DNA from: Schumannella soli
GTDB lineage: Bacteria; Actinomycetota; Actinomycetes; Actinomycetales; Microbacteriaceae
Direction of reading: 5' to 3'
Assembly: GCF_006517435.1 (NCBI RefSeq)
Contig: NZ_VHQG01000001.1
Span: forward strand, 183,959-247,958
Length of the DNA: 64,000 nt
Below, in pieces: positions 1 to 8,130 of the stretch; within the stretch, counting starts at the first letter, position 1; every line of letters starts with the position of its first letter. A program made the position numbers and the translations under genes. The notes beneath the pieces were generated by a model. That model made no database searches. It worked only from the letters and a program-made list of their open reading frames with translations, and was not told the origin of the DNA.

Positions 1-626
1 TGTTCGCCTATCCGGTGCTCATGGCCGCCGACATCCTGCTCTACAACGCCGAGGTCGTCCCCGTCGGCGACGACCAGAAGCAGCACGTCGAGCTGACCCG
101 CGACCTCGCGACCCGCTTCAACTCGCGCTTCGGCGACACCTTCGTCGTCCCCGAGGCGAAGACGCTCGCCGACGGCGCCCGCATCTACGACCTGCAGAAC
201 CCCGGCTCGAAGATGTCGAAGTCGGGCGAGTCGCCGCAGGGCATCGTCTGGCTGCTCGACGAGCCGAAGGCGGTCGCCAAGAAGATCAAGTCGGCCGTGA
301 CCGACACCGAGCGCGAGATCCGCTTCGACCCGAAGGCGAAGCCGGGCGTCTCGAACCTGCTGTCGATCCTCTCCGGCGTCACCGGCACCCCGGTCGCCGC
401 CCTCGAAGACCACTTCGCCGGCAAGGGCTACGGCGACCTCAAGACCGAGACGGCGGACGCGGTCGTCGCCGAGTTCGAGCCGGTGCGCACCCGCGCGCTC
501 GAACTGCTCGACGACCCGGCCGAGCTCGACCGTCTGCTCGCCCACAACGCCGAGCGCGCCGCCGCGATCGCCGACGAGACCCTGCGCCTCGCCTACGACC
601 GGGTCGGCCTGCTGCCGCGGGTCTGA
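1..626 (+). CDS. trpS: Tryptophanyl-tRNA synthetase, 3' part (5' end outside window)
   Basis: Class I aminoacyl-tRNA synthetase that charges tRNA-Trp in the cytosol. The reading frame is open from the window edge (first full codon at base 3), so about 207 C-terminal residues are visible. The fragment begins inside the Rossmann domain with the TrpS-type stretch [12 protein letters not shown]. The class I KMSKS loop lies at bases 210-224, followed by GESPQG, and an alpha-helical C-terminal domain follows. No internal ATG is credible as a true start because conserved catalytic-domain sequence continues to the edge. The downstream GNAT gene begins 12 bases after the stop. Confidence 0.95.
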   Translation, partial: FAYPVLMAADILLYNAEVVPVGDDQKQHVELTRDLATRFNSRFGDTFVVPEAKTLADGARIYDLQNPGSKMSKSGESPQGIVWLLDEPKAVAKKIKSAVTDTEREIRFDPKAKPGVSNLLSILSGVTGTPVAALEDHFAGKGYGDLKTETADAVVAEFEPVRTRALELLDDPAELDRLLAHNAERAAAIADETLRLAYDRVGLLPRV

Positions 627-638
627 CCGCGTGGCCTC

Positions 639-1217
639 GTGAAGCCCGTCACCCTGCGCACCGAACGGCTCGTGCTCGACGTGCCGGCGCTCGCCGACGT
701 CGACCTGATCGCGGAGTACTGCGCCGATCCGGTCTTCGAGCACTGGATGACGACGCCCTGGCCCTACACGCGCGAGCACGCGCTCGGCTTCGTGAACGAG
801 TACGTGGCCGTCGGATGGCAGCAGGACCGCGAGTTCACCTGGGCACTGCGCCCAGCGGGCAGTCGCGAGCTGCTCGGCGTGGTCGGCATCCGCCGCGAAG
901 ACGACCCGCGCTGGACCGACGGGCAGTGGAACCTGGGCTACTGGATGGGCGCGCCGAACCGAGGCGCCGGGCTCACGACCGAGGCGGCCCGCGCGGTCGT
1001 AGACTGGGGCTTCGCCGAGGGCATCGCGCCGCGGTACCGCTGGGAGGCGGTGGCCGGCAACGTCGGATCGCTGGCGATCGCGCGCCGACTCGGCTTCACG
1101 TTCCTCGAGACGACGCCCGGCCGAGCCGAAGGGATGCCGGCGCAGCGCTCCGACACCTGGCACGCCGAGCTCGGACCCGACGACGACCGTGAGATCAAGC
1201 CCGGGTGGCCGGTGTGA
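639..1217 (+). CDS. GNAT-family N-acetyltransferase (RimJ/RimL type)
   Basis: 192-residue protein of the GCN5-related acetyltransferase fold. It opens with TERLVLDVP, as in the RimJ/RimL-like Acetyltransf_3 subgroup. The acetyl-CoA binding motif is NRGAGLTTEA near residue 108, followed by a helix, and a late VAGNVGSLAIARRLGF block matches the usual family motif B. The acceptor cannot be read from sequence; relatives acetylate protein N-termini or small amines. The start is GTG at 639, just after trpS, and the stop overlaps the next gene, so all three genes may be one transcript. Confidence 0.85.
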   Translation: MKPVTLRTERLVLDVPALADVDLIAEYCADPVFEHWMTTPWPYTREHALGFVNEYVAVGWQQDREFTWALRPAGSRELLGVVGIRREDDPRWTDGQWNLGYWMGAPNRGAGLTTEAARAVVDWGFAEGIAPRYRWEAVAGNVGSLAIARRLGFTFLETTPGRAEGMPAQRSDTWHAELGPDDDREIKPGWPV

Positions 1218-2116
1218 GCGCTGTCGATCGCTCCCGCGGCGAAGGCATCGAGGGTGCAGTTGGTGCCGACGGTGCAGCGGCGTCGCGCATTCGCGTGGCG
1301 CTGTTCGATCTCGACGACACGCTCTTCGCCCATCGGGCTGCGGTGGATGCGGCCATCACCCGCCATCGCCGTGAGCTGCCGGGATGGTCGCCCGCCGACG
1401 ACACGGCCGAAGCCCGGCGCTGGACCGAGCTCGAAGAACACCACTACCACCGGTACCTCGCGGGTGAGCTCGACTTCCTCGGCCAGCGGGCCGCGCGCGC
1501 TCGCGACTTCGCGGCGCCGTACGGGCTCGTGCTCGACGACCCCGAGCTCGCGGAGACCTGGTTCGCCCGGTACTTCGAGCGCTACCGCGAGGCGTGGCGT
1601 CTCCACGACGATGCGCTCGCCTGCCTGGATGCGCTGACCCGTTCCGCGCCGGACGACGTCCCCCGCGACGGCGCGGCACCCGATGACATCGCTCCCGCCG
1701 GCGCCGCATCCGGCAGCGCCGCAGCCGCCGGCGCTGCACCCGCATCCGCTCCGCTGCGGATCGGCATCATCACGAACGGCGAGCTCGACTTCCAGACGCG
1801 CAAGATCGAGCAGATCGAACTGACCGCGCGCGTCGAGCACCTGGTGGCGAGCGGCGACTTCGGCACGACGAAGCCGGATCCGTCGATCTTCCGCCACGCC
1901 GTCGAGCTGTTCGGCGTCGAGCCGCACGAGGCCGCCTACATCGGCGACCGCTTCCGCACGGATGCCGTGGGCGCCGCCGACGCCGGCCTCACCGGCGTCT
2001 GGCTCGACCGTCACGGCCGCGCGACCGACGCCGAGCGCGCCGAGGCCGCCGCCCGCGGCATCCCGATCCTCCGCTCCCTCGCCCCGCTCCCTCAGCTCCT
2101 CCGCTCGCGCCTCTGA
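1214..2116 (+). CDS. HAD-superfamily hydrolase
   Basis: 300-residue haloacid dehalogenase-like hydrolase, probably a small-molecule phosphatase. All four HAD motifs are present: DLDDT with nucleophile D32 and D34, ITNG (motif II), KPDPSIF with the motif III lysine, and GDRFRTDAVGA (motif IV). The cap between motifs I and II is helical. Just before motif II there is an unusual Ala/Pro/Asp-rich stretch of about 35 residues, probably a disordered loop. I chose the GTG at 1214, which forms a 4-base GTGA overlap with the GNAT gene; GTG at 1205 is also in frame. The substrate is unknown. Confidence 0.85.
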   Translation: MSAVDRSRGEGIEGAVGADGAAASRIRVALFDLDDTLFAHRAAVDAAITRHRRELPGWSPADDTAEARRWTELEEHHYHRYLAGELDFLGQRAARARDFAAPYGLVLDDPELAETWFARYFERYREAWRLHDDALACLDALTRSAPDDVPRDGAAPDDIAPAGAASGSAAAAGAAPASAPLRIGIITNGELDFQTRKIEQIELTARVEHLVASGDFGTTKPDPSIFRHAVELFGVEPHEAAYIGDRFRTDAVGAADAGLTGVWLDRHGRATDAERAEAAARGIPILRSLAPLPQLLRSRL

Positions 2117-2137
2117 GCAGCCGCGAGCTCTGACGCG

Positions 2138-2197
2138 ACTCAGCACGGATCCCCGACGACGACCCACCCCGGTCACGAGACGCGACCCGTGCTGAGT
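2138..2197. repeat. Spaced inverted repeat of 11 bp arms
   Basis: ACTCAGCACGG (2138-2148) and CCGTGCTGAGT (2187-2197) are perfect reverse complements separated by 38 bases. They lie between the HAD stop and the bidirectional terminator. No other copy was noticed in this window. It could be a small mobile-element remnant or a regulatory site; its function is unknown. Confidence 0.5.
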
Positions 2198-2227
2198 TGC
2201 GAAGTGGACACTCGCCCGGGGATGCGA

Positions 2228-2260
2228 AAGGGCCCGACGGCGTGACGCCGTCGGGCCCTT
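2228..2260. terminator. Bidirectional rho-independent terminator
   Basis: A perfect 15-bp stem (2228-2242 with 2246-2260) closes a 3-base loop. The arms begin AA and end TT, so a short U run is present on either strand. It lies between the convergent HAD gene and glpK and can serve both. Confidence 0.9.
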
Positions 2261-2307
2261 CTTCGCAGGGGCGCTGCTCAGATCACGCGCCGCTCAGCGC
2301 GCGCGGT

Positions 2308-3819
2308 TCACTTGACGTCGGCGTCGACCCAGTCCATCGACTTGGTGACGGCCTTCTTCCAGAGGCGCAGCTGACGAGCGCGCTCGTCGGCGTCGAGGTT
2401 CGGCTCCCAGCGCTTGTCCTCCTGCCAGTTGGCGGCGAGGTCCTCGAGGCCCGACCAGAAGCCGACCGCGAGGCCGGCCGCGTAGGCGGCGCCGAGAGCG
2501 GTGGTCTCCGCGACGACCGGGCGCACGACCGGCACGCCGAGGATGTCGGCCTGGAACTGCATGAGCGTGTCATTGGCGGTCATGCCGCCGTCGACCTTGA
2601 GCTCGGTCAGCTCGACGCCGGAGTCGGCGTTGACGGCCTCGATGACCTCGGCCGTCTGGAAGGCGGTCGACTCGAGAGCGGCGCGGGCGATGTGGCCCTT
2701 GTTGACGTAGCGGGTGAGGCCGACGAGGGCGCCACGCGCATCCGGACGCCAGTAGGGCGCGAACAGGCCCGAGAACGCCGGGACGATGTACGCGCCGCCG
2801 TTGTCCTCCACCGACTTCGCCAGCTCCTCGACCTCGGGGGCCGACGAGATGATGCCGAGGTTGTCGCGCAGCCACTGGATGAGCGAGCCGGTCACGGCGA
2901 TCGATCCCTCGAGCGCGTAGTGGGTCGGCTGGTCGCCGAGCTTGTAGCCGACGGTGGTGAGGAGGCCGTTCTTGGAGTGCACGATCTCGGTGTCGGTGTT
3001 GAAGATCAGGAAGTTGCCGGTGCCGTAGGTGTTCTTGCTCTCACCGGCGGCGAAGGCGGCCTGACCGAAGGTGGCGGCCTGCTGGTCGCCGAGGATGCCG
3101 GAGACCGGCACCTCGCGCAGCAGGTTCGACGCCTCGACGGTGCCGTACACCTCGGACGACGACTTGATCTCGGGCAGCATCGACTTCGGCACGCCGAAGT
3201 CGGCGAGGATGTCGTCGCGCCACGACAGCGTCTCGAGGTCCATGAAGAGGGTGCGCGAGGCGTTCGTGACGTCGGTCGCGTGCACGCCGCCGTCGGTGCC
3301 GCCGGTCAGATTCCACAGAACCCAGCAGTCGGTGGTGCCGAACAGCAGGTCGCCTGCTTCGGCCTTCTCGCGGGCGCCCTCGACGTTGTCGAGGATCCAC
3401 TTGATCTTGGTGCCCGAGAAGTAGGTCGCGAGCGGCAGGCCGACGATCGACTTGTAGCGCTCGACGTCGCCGTTCGCGAGCTCGTCGACGATCGACTGCG
3501 TGCGGGTGTCCTGCCAGACGATCGCGTTGTAGACGGGCTGACCGGTGGTCTTGTCCCAGACAACGGCGGTCTCGCGCTGGTTGGTGATGCCGACCGCGGC
3601 GATGTCGTGACGCGTGAGGTCGGCCTTGGAGAGGGCCTGGCCGATGACCTCGCGGACGTTGTCCCAGATCTCGACCGGGTTGTGCTCGACCCATCCCGCC
3701 TTCGGGAAGATCTGCTCGTGCTCCTTCTGACCGGTGGAGACGATGCTCCCCTTCTTGTCGAAGATGATGGCACGCGACGAGGTCGTGCCCTGATCGATCG
3801 CGATGACGTAGTCAGCCAT
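2308..3819 (-). CDS. glpK: Glycerol kinase
   Basis: ATP-dependent phosphorylation of glycerol to sn-glycerol-3-phosphate in the cytosol. At 503 residues it matches the family length (about 500). The N-terminal FGGY phosphate-binding loop [10 protein letters not shown] and the late signature [19 protein letters not shown] are intact, as is the [18 protein letters not shown] block. The ATG at 3819 has a good ribosome binding site, AAAGGAG, about 10 bases upstream. The gene follows glpF on the minus strand after a 149-base gap that holds a strong hairpin, so its level may be set partly by read-through. glpD lies further upstream on the same strand. Confidence 0.97.
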   Translation of the reverse strand: MADYVIAIDQGTTSSRAIIFDKKGSIVSTGQKEHEQIFPKAGWVEHNPVEIWDNVREVIGQALSKADLTRHDIAAVGITNQRETAVVWDKTTGQPVYNAIVWQDTRTQSIVDELANGDVERYKSIVGLPLATYFSGTKIKWILDNVEGAREKAEAGDLLFGTTDCWVLWNLTGGTDGGVHATDVTNASRTLFMDLETLSWRDDILADFGVPKSMLPEIKSSSEVYGTVEASNLLREVPVSGILGDQQAATFGQAAFAAGESKNTYGTGNFLIFNTDTEIVHSKNGLLTTVGYKLGDQPTHYALEGSIAVTGSLIQWLRDNLGIISSAPEVEELAKSVEDNGGAYIVPAFSGLFAPYWRPDARGALVGLTRYVNKGHIARAALESTAFQTAEVIEAVNADSGVELTELKVDGGMTANDTLMQFQADILGVPVVRPVVAETTALGAAYAAGLAVGFWSGLEDLAANWQEDKRWEPNLDADERARQLRLWKKAVTKSMDWVDADVK

Positions 3820-3896
3820 GTGCTGAAGACTCCTTTGTCGGATTGTGCGAGGTGAGGCTAAGAGATGCAGTGGAGCGGGGAGATGCGGTTGGAGCG

Positions 3897-3937
3897 CTGA
3901 CGGGGTCCGGCCGGGATGACCGCCCGGACCCCGTCAG
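3897..3937 (-). terminator. Intercistronic hairpin between glpF and glpK
   Basis: A perfect 14-bp GC-rich stem (3897-3910 with 3924-3937) has a 13-base loop. It lies 31 bases after the glpF stop and about 77 bases before the glpK start. No U run follows on the minus strand, so it may stabilise the glpF message or act as a partial terminator rather than a full stop. Confidence 0.6.
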
Positions 3938-3968
3938 TGGAGCAGGTTGCCCGTGATGCGGCTGTGGC

Positions 3969-4706
3969 TCAGCCGAGGGTGAGCAGCGGCGCGGCGATAC
4001 CGGCGATGGCGCCACCGATCAGCGGGCCGACGACCGGGATCCACGAGTAGCCCCAGTCGCTGGTGCCCTTGCCCTTGATCGGGAGGATCGCGTGGGCGAT
4101 GCGGGGGCCGAGGTCACGGGCCGGGTTGATGGCGTAGCCGGTGGGACCACCGAGCGAGGCGCCGATGCCGACGACGAGCAGCGCGACCGCGAGGGCGCCG
4201 AGCGCGCCGAGGTTGACGCCCTCACCGAGCTTGCCGGCGCCGAAGCCGAGGATGACGAAGACCAGCACGAAGGTCGCGATGATCTCGGTGACGAGGTTCC
4301 ATCCGGCGCTGCGGATGCCGGGGCCCGTCGAGAAGACGCCGAGCTTGGTCGCCGGGTCGGGCTCCTCGTCGAAGTGCTTCTTGTAGGCGAGGAACACGAG
4401 CACGGCGCCGATGATCGCTCCGACCAGCTGCGCCGCGATGGCGACGAAGAACTGGGCGGCGCCGATCGCACCGGTGATGAGCAGACCGACCGACACAGCC
4501 GGGTTCAGCTGCGCACCCGAGTACTGCGACACGATCACACCGGCGAAGACCGCGAGGCCCCAGCCGAAGTTGACGAGCAGGAACCCGCCGGCGTTGCCCT
4601 TGGTCTTGGTGAGGGCGACGTTCGCCACCACACCGCCACCGAGCAGGAGCAGCATCGCGGTGCCGATCAGCTCGGAGACGAAATACAGTCCCAGGTTGGT
4701 GTCCAC
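3969..4706 (-). CDS. glpF: Glycerol uptake facilitator (MIP/aquaglyceroporin)
   Basis: 245-residue integral membrane channel with six hydrophobic segments and the two half-helix NPA motifs of the MIP family: NPA at residues 68-70 and NPAR at 194-197. The Asp right after the second motif (NPARD) is typical of glycerol-conducting members rather than strict water channels. The start is GTG at 4706 with GAAAGG just upstream. It is the first gene of a glpF-glpK unit and probably lets glycerol in for trapping by GlpK. Confidence 0.95.
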   Translation of the reverse strand: MDTNLGLYFVSELIGTAMLLLLGGGVVANVALTKTKGNAGGFLLVNFGWGLAVFAGVIVSQYSGAQLNPAVSVGLLITGAIGAAQFFVAIAAQLVGAIIGAVLVFLAYKKHFDEEPDPATKLGVFSTGPGIRSAGWNLVTEIIATFVLVFVILGFGAGKLGEGVNLGALGALAVALLVVGIGASLGGPTGYAINPARDLGPRIAHAILPIKGKGTSDWGYSWIPVVGPLIGGAIAGIAAPLLTLG

Positions 4707-4721
4707 GTTGACCTTTCTCGG

Positions 4722-4737
4722 GCTTCGCCGGCGAAGC
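4722..4737. promoter_or_regulatory. 16-bp perfect palindrome in glpF leader
   Basis: GCTTCGCCGGCGAAGC is its own reverse complement. It lies between the proposed glpF promoter and its ribosome binding site. It could be a repressor operator or an RNA hairpin near the start; neither is shown. Confidence 0.45.
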
Positions 4738-4781
4738 GTCCAGAGCTTCGATACACCGGGATGCCGTGTGATTTCAGGGGA

Positions 4782-4811
4782 AAGCTAACGACTGTGCGCG
4801 TTTTCTGACAA
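4782..4811 (-). promoter_or_regulatory. Candidate sigma-70-type promoter of glpFK
   Basis: On the minus strand TTGTCA (4806-4811) and TAGCTT (4782-4787) are separated by 18 bases. They lie about 75 bases upstream of the glpF start in a locally AT-richer stretch. The match is good but not tested. Confidence 0.55.
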
Positions 4812-4848
4812 GCGAAACGCGTGCACATCCGTCCATTTCTCGAAGAGT

Positions 4849-6573
4849 TCAAGCCCCCGTCGGCGTGACGAGCGGCAGGGCGACGCCGTGGGCGTCGCGC
4901 AGCAGGGTGACCGCGGCCTCGACCTCGGCCGTGCGACGGGTGTCGTCCCAGCCGAGTTCGGCGGCGGCGATCCCGGCGATCTCGTCGAGGAGGTCGAGGC
5001 TGAGGCCGCCGACGAAGGCGAGCGAGGTGCGACGCAGCAGGATGTCGTCGAGGTGGACGACCTGCTCGGCCCGCACGAGGTGGGCGATCTCGCCGACGCT
5101 GTATGCACGATCGTTCACCAGCGGCTGGTCATCCGTTCCCGCGATCGCGGAGATGACCTCGGTCGCGCGGGTGCCGTAGCGCTCGAGCAGCTGCTCGACG
5201 CGCGCGGCGTCGAGCCCCTGCGCGTTGTCGCGCACCCAGACGCGGCGCGCGGCGTCGTCGGCCGGCCAGTTCTTGCCGCCGCCGATCGCGAGGCCCGCGG
5301 TCGACACGGTGCGTTCGGCGCCGAGGCGCTCGAGCACCTCGTTCGTCAGGTGCTCGGCGAGGGCGCGGAACGTCGTCCACTTGCCGCCGACGAGGCTGAG
5401 CGTCGGGGTCCCGCCGAGCTTCCCCTCCTCGATTCGGTAGTCGCGGGAGACGAAACCGGGAGCGGTGTCGTCGTGGCGCGGCAGCGGGCGGATGCCCGAG
5501 AAGCGGTAGACGATCTGCGAGCGGTCGACCGCGATCTTCGGGAAGACGTGCTTCACCAGGTCGAAGAAGTAGTCGACCTCCTCCTCGGTGCAGACGACCG
5601 GCTGCGACGGGTCGGCGTCGATGTCGGTCGTGCCGACCATGACGCGCCCCTTGAGCGGGTAGATGAGCACGATGCGGCCGTCGGAGTGCTCGAAGAAGAT
5701 CTCGCGGCCCTTCGTCGCGGCGACGAGCGCGGGGTTGTCGAGCACGATGTGCGAGCCCTTGGTGCCGCCCATGAACTTCGTCGGGGTGCCGAGCGCGGCG
5801 TTCGTCAGGTCGGTCCAGGGTCCGGAGGTGTTGACGACGAGGTCGGCCGTGATCCCGAAGGTGTCGCCCGTGACGGTGTCGCGCACGGTGACCGTGCCGT
5901 CCACCGCGCCGACCGCCTCGAGGTGGTTGACCGCGCGGGCCCGGTCGCCGCCGGCGACGACGCCGTCGTGCAGCACGTCGAGGGCGATGCGCTCCGGGTC
6001 GTGCATGGACGCGTCGTAGTAGGTCGCCGTGTACTTCAGGCCGGGGTTCATCTCGGGCAGGTCGGCGAGCGCCTTCTTGCGGCCGAGGAAGCGGTGCCGG
6101 GGAACCGAGCCGCCGTCGCGCGAGAAGGTGTCGTAGATCGTCAGGCCGACCTTGATGAGCGCGGCGCCGCGCTCCTTCGGCTTGCCCTGCTTGTGGGTGA
6201 TGAAGCGCAGGGGCGCCGAGAGGATGCCGCTGAAGGTGGAGAAGATCGGCACGGTGGTCTGCAGCGGCTTGACGTAGTGCGGCGCGATGCGGATCAGCCC
6301 GTTGCGCTCGACGACCGACTCGTTGACGAGACGGAACTCGCCGTTCTCGAGGTAGCGGATGCCGCCGTGCACCATGTGCGACGAGGCGGAGGACGCACCC
6401 GAGACGAAGTCGCCGCGCTCGACGAGCACGACATCCACGCCCTGCAGCGCGAGGTCGCGGAACGTGGCGATGCCGTTGATGCCGCCGCCGATGACGAGCA
6501 CCTGGGCTCGGGGGCGGGCGCGCAGCGCCTCCAGGTCGGAGCGGTTGGGGGACGTCGGCGTCGACGGGCTCAC
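4849..6573 (-). CDS. glpD: Glycerol-3-phosphate dehydrogenase (FAD-dependent)
   Basis: Membrane-associated flavoenzyme that oxidises glycerol-3-phosphate to dihydroxyacetone phosphate and passes electrons to the quinone pool. The 574-residue length suits the GlpA/GlpD family. The FAD dinucleotide-binding motif GGGINGIATFRD is near residue 28. SGASSASSHMVHGGIRYL and the late FSGIRPLPRHD stretch are typical family sequence, and a DAO_C-like domain closes the protein. The GTG start at 6573 has AGGAAGG upstream. It reads toward glpF-glpK and away from a SorC-type regulator, so glycerol uptake, phosphorylation and oxidation are grouped. Confidence 0.96.
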   Translation of the reverse strand: MSPSTPTSPNRSDLEALRARPRAQVLVIGGGINGIATFRDLALQGVDVVLVERGDFVSGASSASSHMVHGGIRYLENGEFRLVNESVVERNGLIRIAPHYVKPLQTTVPIFSTFSGILSAPLRFITHKQGKPKERGAALIKVGLTIYDTFSRDGGSVPRHRFLGRKKALADLPEMNPGLKYTATYYDASMHDPERIALDVLHDGVVAGGDRARAVNHLEAVGAVDGTVTVRDTVTGDTFGITADLVVNTSGPWTDLTNAALGTPTKFMGGTKGSHIVLDNPALVAATKGREIFFEHSDGRIVLIYPLKGRVMVGTTDIDADPSQPVVCTEEEVDYFFDLVKHVFPKIAVDRSQIVYRFSGIRPLPRHDDTAPGFVSRDYRIEEGKLGGTPTLSLVGGKWTTFRALAEHLTNEVLERLGAERTVSTAGLAIGGGKNWPADDAARRVWVRDNAQGLDAARVEQLLERYGTRATEVISAIAGTDDQPLVNDRAYSVGEIAHLVRAEQVVHLDDILLRRTSLAFVGGLSLDLLDEIAGIAAAELGWDDTRRTAEVEAAVTLLRDAHGVALPLVTPTGA

Positions 6574-6608
6574 GTGGATCTGCCTTCCTCGGGTGGTTTC
6601 TGGGTACA

Positions 6609-6636
6609 GTCATACCGGCGGCGCACGATCTTGCAA
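6609..6636 (-). promoter_or_regulatory. glpD promoter with overlapping palindrome
   Basis: On the minus strand, TTGCAA (6631-6636) and TATGAC (6609-6614) are separated by 16 bases. The 8-base palindrome CTTGCAAG (6630-6637) covers the -35 element, a plausible operator position for the divergently encoded SorC-family regulator. Binding is inferred only from position. Confidence 0.5.
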
Positions 6637-6668
6637 GCCGTTTGAACGAACGTGCAGAGGGACGGACG

Positions 6669-7652
6669 ATGACGATCCAGAGTGTCGAGCGCAGCAGCGC
6701 ACCCGACTCGATCAAGTCGCGGGAGGCCCTGCGGGCCGCCCAGCTCTACTACCTGCAGGACCTGACGATGGATGCCATCGCCCGCGAGCTGCACACCTCG
6801 CGCTCCTCGGTGTCGCGGCTGCTCAGCTTCGCCCGCGAGACGGGACTCGTGGAGATCAGCATCCACTCGCCGCTCGATCTGTCGACGCGCACGCAGCACG
6901 AGATCCGCACCCGCCACGGCGTCACCGCGCACGTCGTCCCGGTGCCCGACCGCATCAGCGAGGTCGACCGACTCGAGCGCGTAGCCATCTCAGCCGCACG
7001 CATTCTCAGCGGCCTCGTCGACTCGAACATGACGATCGGCATCGCCTGGGGCTCGACGCTGAGCGCGATGGGACGCCACCTGCTCAGCAAGAAGACGCAC
7101 AACGTGCACCTCGTGCAGCTCAACGGCGCGGCCAACACGCGCACCTCGGGAATCCCCTACGCGGGCGAGATCCTCAGCCGCTTCGGCCTCGCCTTCGGCG
7201 CCGAACCGCACCAGTTCCCGGTGCCGGCGCTGTTCGACGACCCGGAGACGAAGAAGGCGCTGTTCCGCGAGCGCAGCATCCGCCGCGTGCTCGACCTGCA
7301 GCGCCGCACCGACCTGGCCGTGTTCGGGCTCGGCTCCCCCGCCGCCGTCGTGCCCAGCCACGTCTACGCCGGCGACTACTTCGACCAGGCCGATCACGCG
7401 ATCCTGCGCGACGAGGGCGTCGTGGGCGACGTCGCGACCGTGTTCTACCGCGCCGACGGCTCCGACGACGGGATCGCGCTCAACGCCCGCTCGTCGGGGC
7501 CGAGCCTCGACGAGCTGCGCGCCATCCCCCGCCGGCTCTGCGTCGTCAGCGGGCTCTCGAAGCTCGACAGCCTGCGCGGGGCGCTCGAGGCCGGCATCAT
7601 GACCGACCTCGTGGTCGACGAGGACACGGCGCGGCACCTGGTCGATGCCTGA
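6669..7652 (+). CDS. SorC/DeoR-type sugar-binding transcriptional regulator
   Basis: 327-residue regulator. The N-terminal helix-turn-helix (about residues 15-60, with YYLQDLTMDAIARELHTSRS) is of the SorC type. It is followed by a sugar-phosphate-binding domain of the SorC C-terminal family (GIAWGSTLSAMG near residue 125, LGSPAAVVPS later), which normally binds phosphorylated sugars. It is divergent from glpD across 95 bases, so glycerol-3-phosphate or a triose phosphate is the likely effector and the glp genes the likely targets (inference). I chose ATG 6669 with an AGAGGGA sequence upstream; TTG 6642 is an in-frame extension without support. Confidence 0.9.
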   Translation: MTIQSVERSSAPDSIKSREALRAAQLYYLQDLTMDAIARELHTSRSSVSRLLSFARETGLVEISIHSPLDLSTRTQHEIRTRHGVTAHVVPVPDRISEVDRLERVAISAARILSGLVDSNMTIGIAWGSTLSAMGRHLLSKKTHNVHLVQLNGAANTRTSGIPYAGEILSRFGLAFGAEPHQFPVPALFDDPETKKALFRERSIRRVLDLQRRTDLAVFGLGSPAAVVPSHVYAGDYFDQADHAILRDEGVVGDVATVFYRADGSDDGIALNARSSGPSLDELRAIPRRLCVVSGLSKLDSLRGALEAGIMTDLVVDEDTARHLVDA

Positions 7653-7830
7653 GAGCGCGGTCGACTCGGGCGGAGCCACCAGCCGCGCGGCACCTGGTCG
7701 ACGCCTGAGAGCGCGGTCGGCTCGGGGCGGAGCCACCAGCCGCGCGGCACCTGGTCGACGCGGAGCGCGCCCGTCGACTCGGGCTGAGCCGCCATCCGCC
7801 GGCACCTCGTCGACGCGGAGCGCGCCGGTC
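7630..7830. repeat. Degenerate tandem repeat, about 56 bp x 4
   Basis: Units begin near 7630, 7686, 7743 and 7797, each starting with a CGCGGCACCTGGTCGACGC-like sequence. The first unit contains the last codons and stop of the SorC gene; the later units copy that 3' end plus its downstream sequence with increasing divergence. The array occupies most of the otherwise gene-free stretch before the riboswitch. It looks like stepwise slippage duplication; no coding role is seen. Confidence 0.85.
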
Positions 7831-7929
7831 CCTGCGCGCACTGACCCTGCCCGCACGCGCGCCATGCGACCGCGTGTGACGGGCGGGAATACGCGTGACG
7901 GATGCCCGTTGTATCGTGCAGAGAGAAGC

Positions 7930-8056
7930 AATGTGCTCCGGGGTCGGTGAAAATCCGAGCCGGCGGTGATAGTCCGCGAACCTCACTTCGGTGAGGCCGA
8001 TCTGGTGGAACTCCAGGACCGACGGTCAAAGTCCGGATGGGAGGAGCGCAGGGCGT
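7930..8056 (+). ncRNA. FMN riboswitch (RFN element)
   Basis: The conserved FMN aptamer blocks appear in order: GGGTCGGTGAAAATCCGA, then GCCGGCGGTGATAGTCCGCGA, a variable hairpin with a CTTCGG loop, a GGTGGAACTCC segment, and the closing GACGGTCAAAGTCCGGATGGGA with a following GGAG. It lies about 75 bases upstream of ribD. It senses FMN and lowers expression of the downstream riboflavin operon. The expression platform probably lies in 8050-8130, where a CCGAC/GTCGG hairpin can form before the ribD ribosome binding site. Confidence 0.95.
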
Positions 8057-8130
8057 CCGACGTGTCGGGCGTCCCGCGGCGCATGCCGTCACCCCCGGAC
8101 CCTGCTCGAGAACGAGTTCAGGAAGACCGG

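Noticed and set aside
938..2176. Minus-strand frame of 412 codons
   Set aside because: Antisense to the GNAT and HAD genes, both of which have complete motifs.
7630..7830. CRISPR array
   Set aside because: Units are contiguous and degenerate, with no unique spacers and no cas genes anywhere in the window.
7966..8130. Upstream extension of ribD
   Set aside because: It runs through the FMN riboswitch; ATG 8131 has a ribosome binding site.
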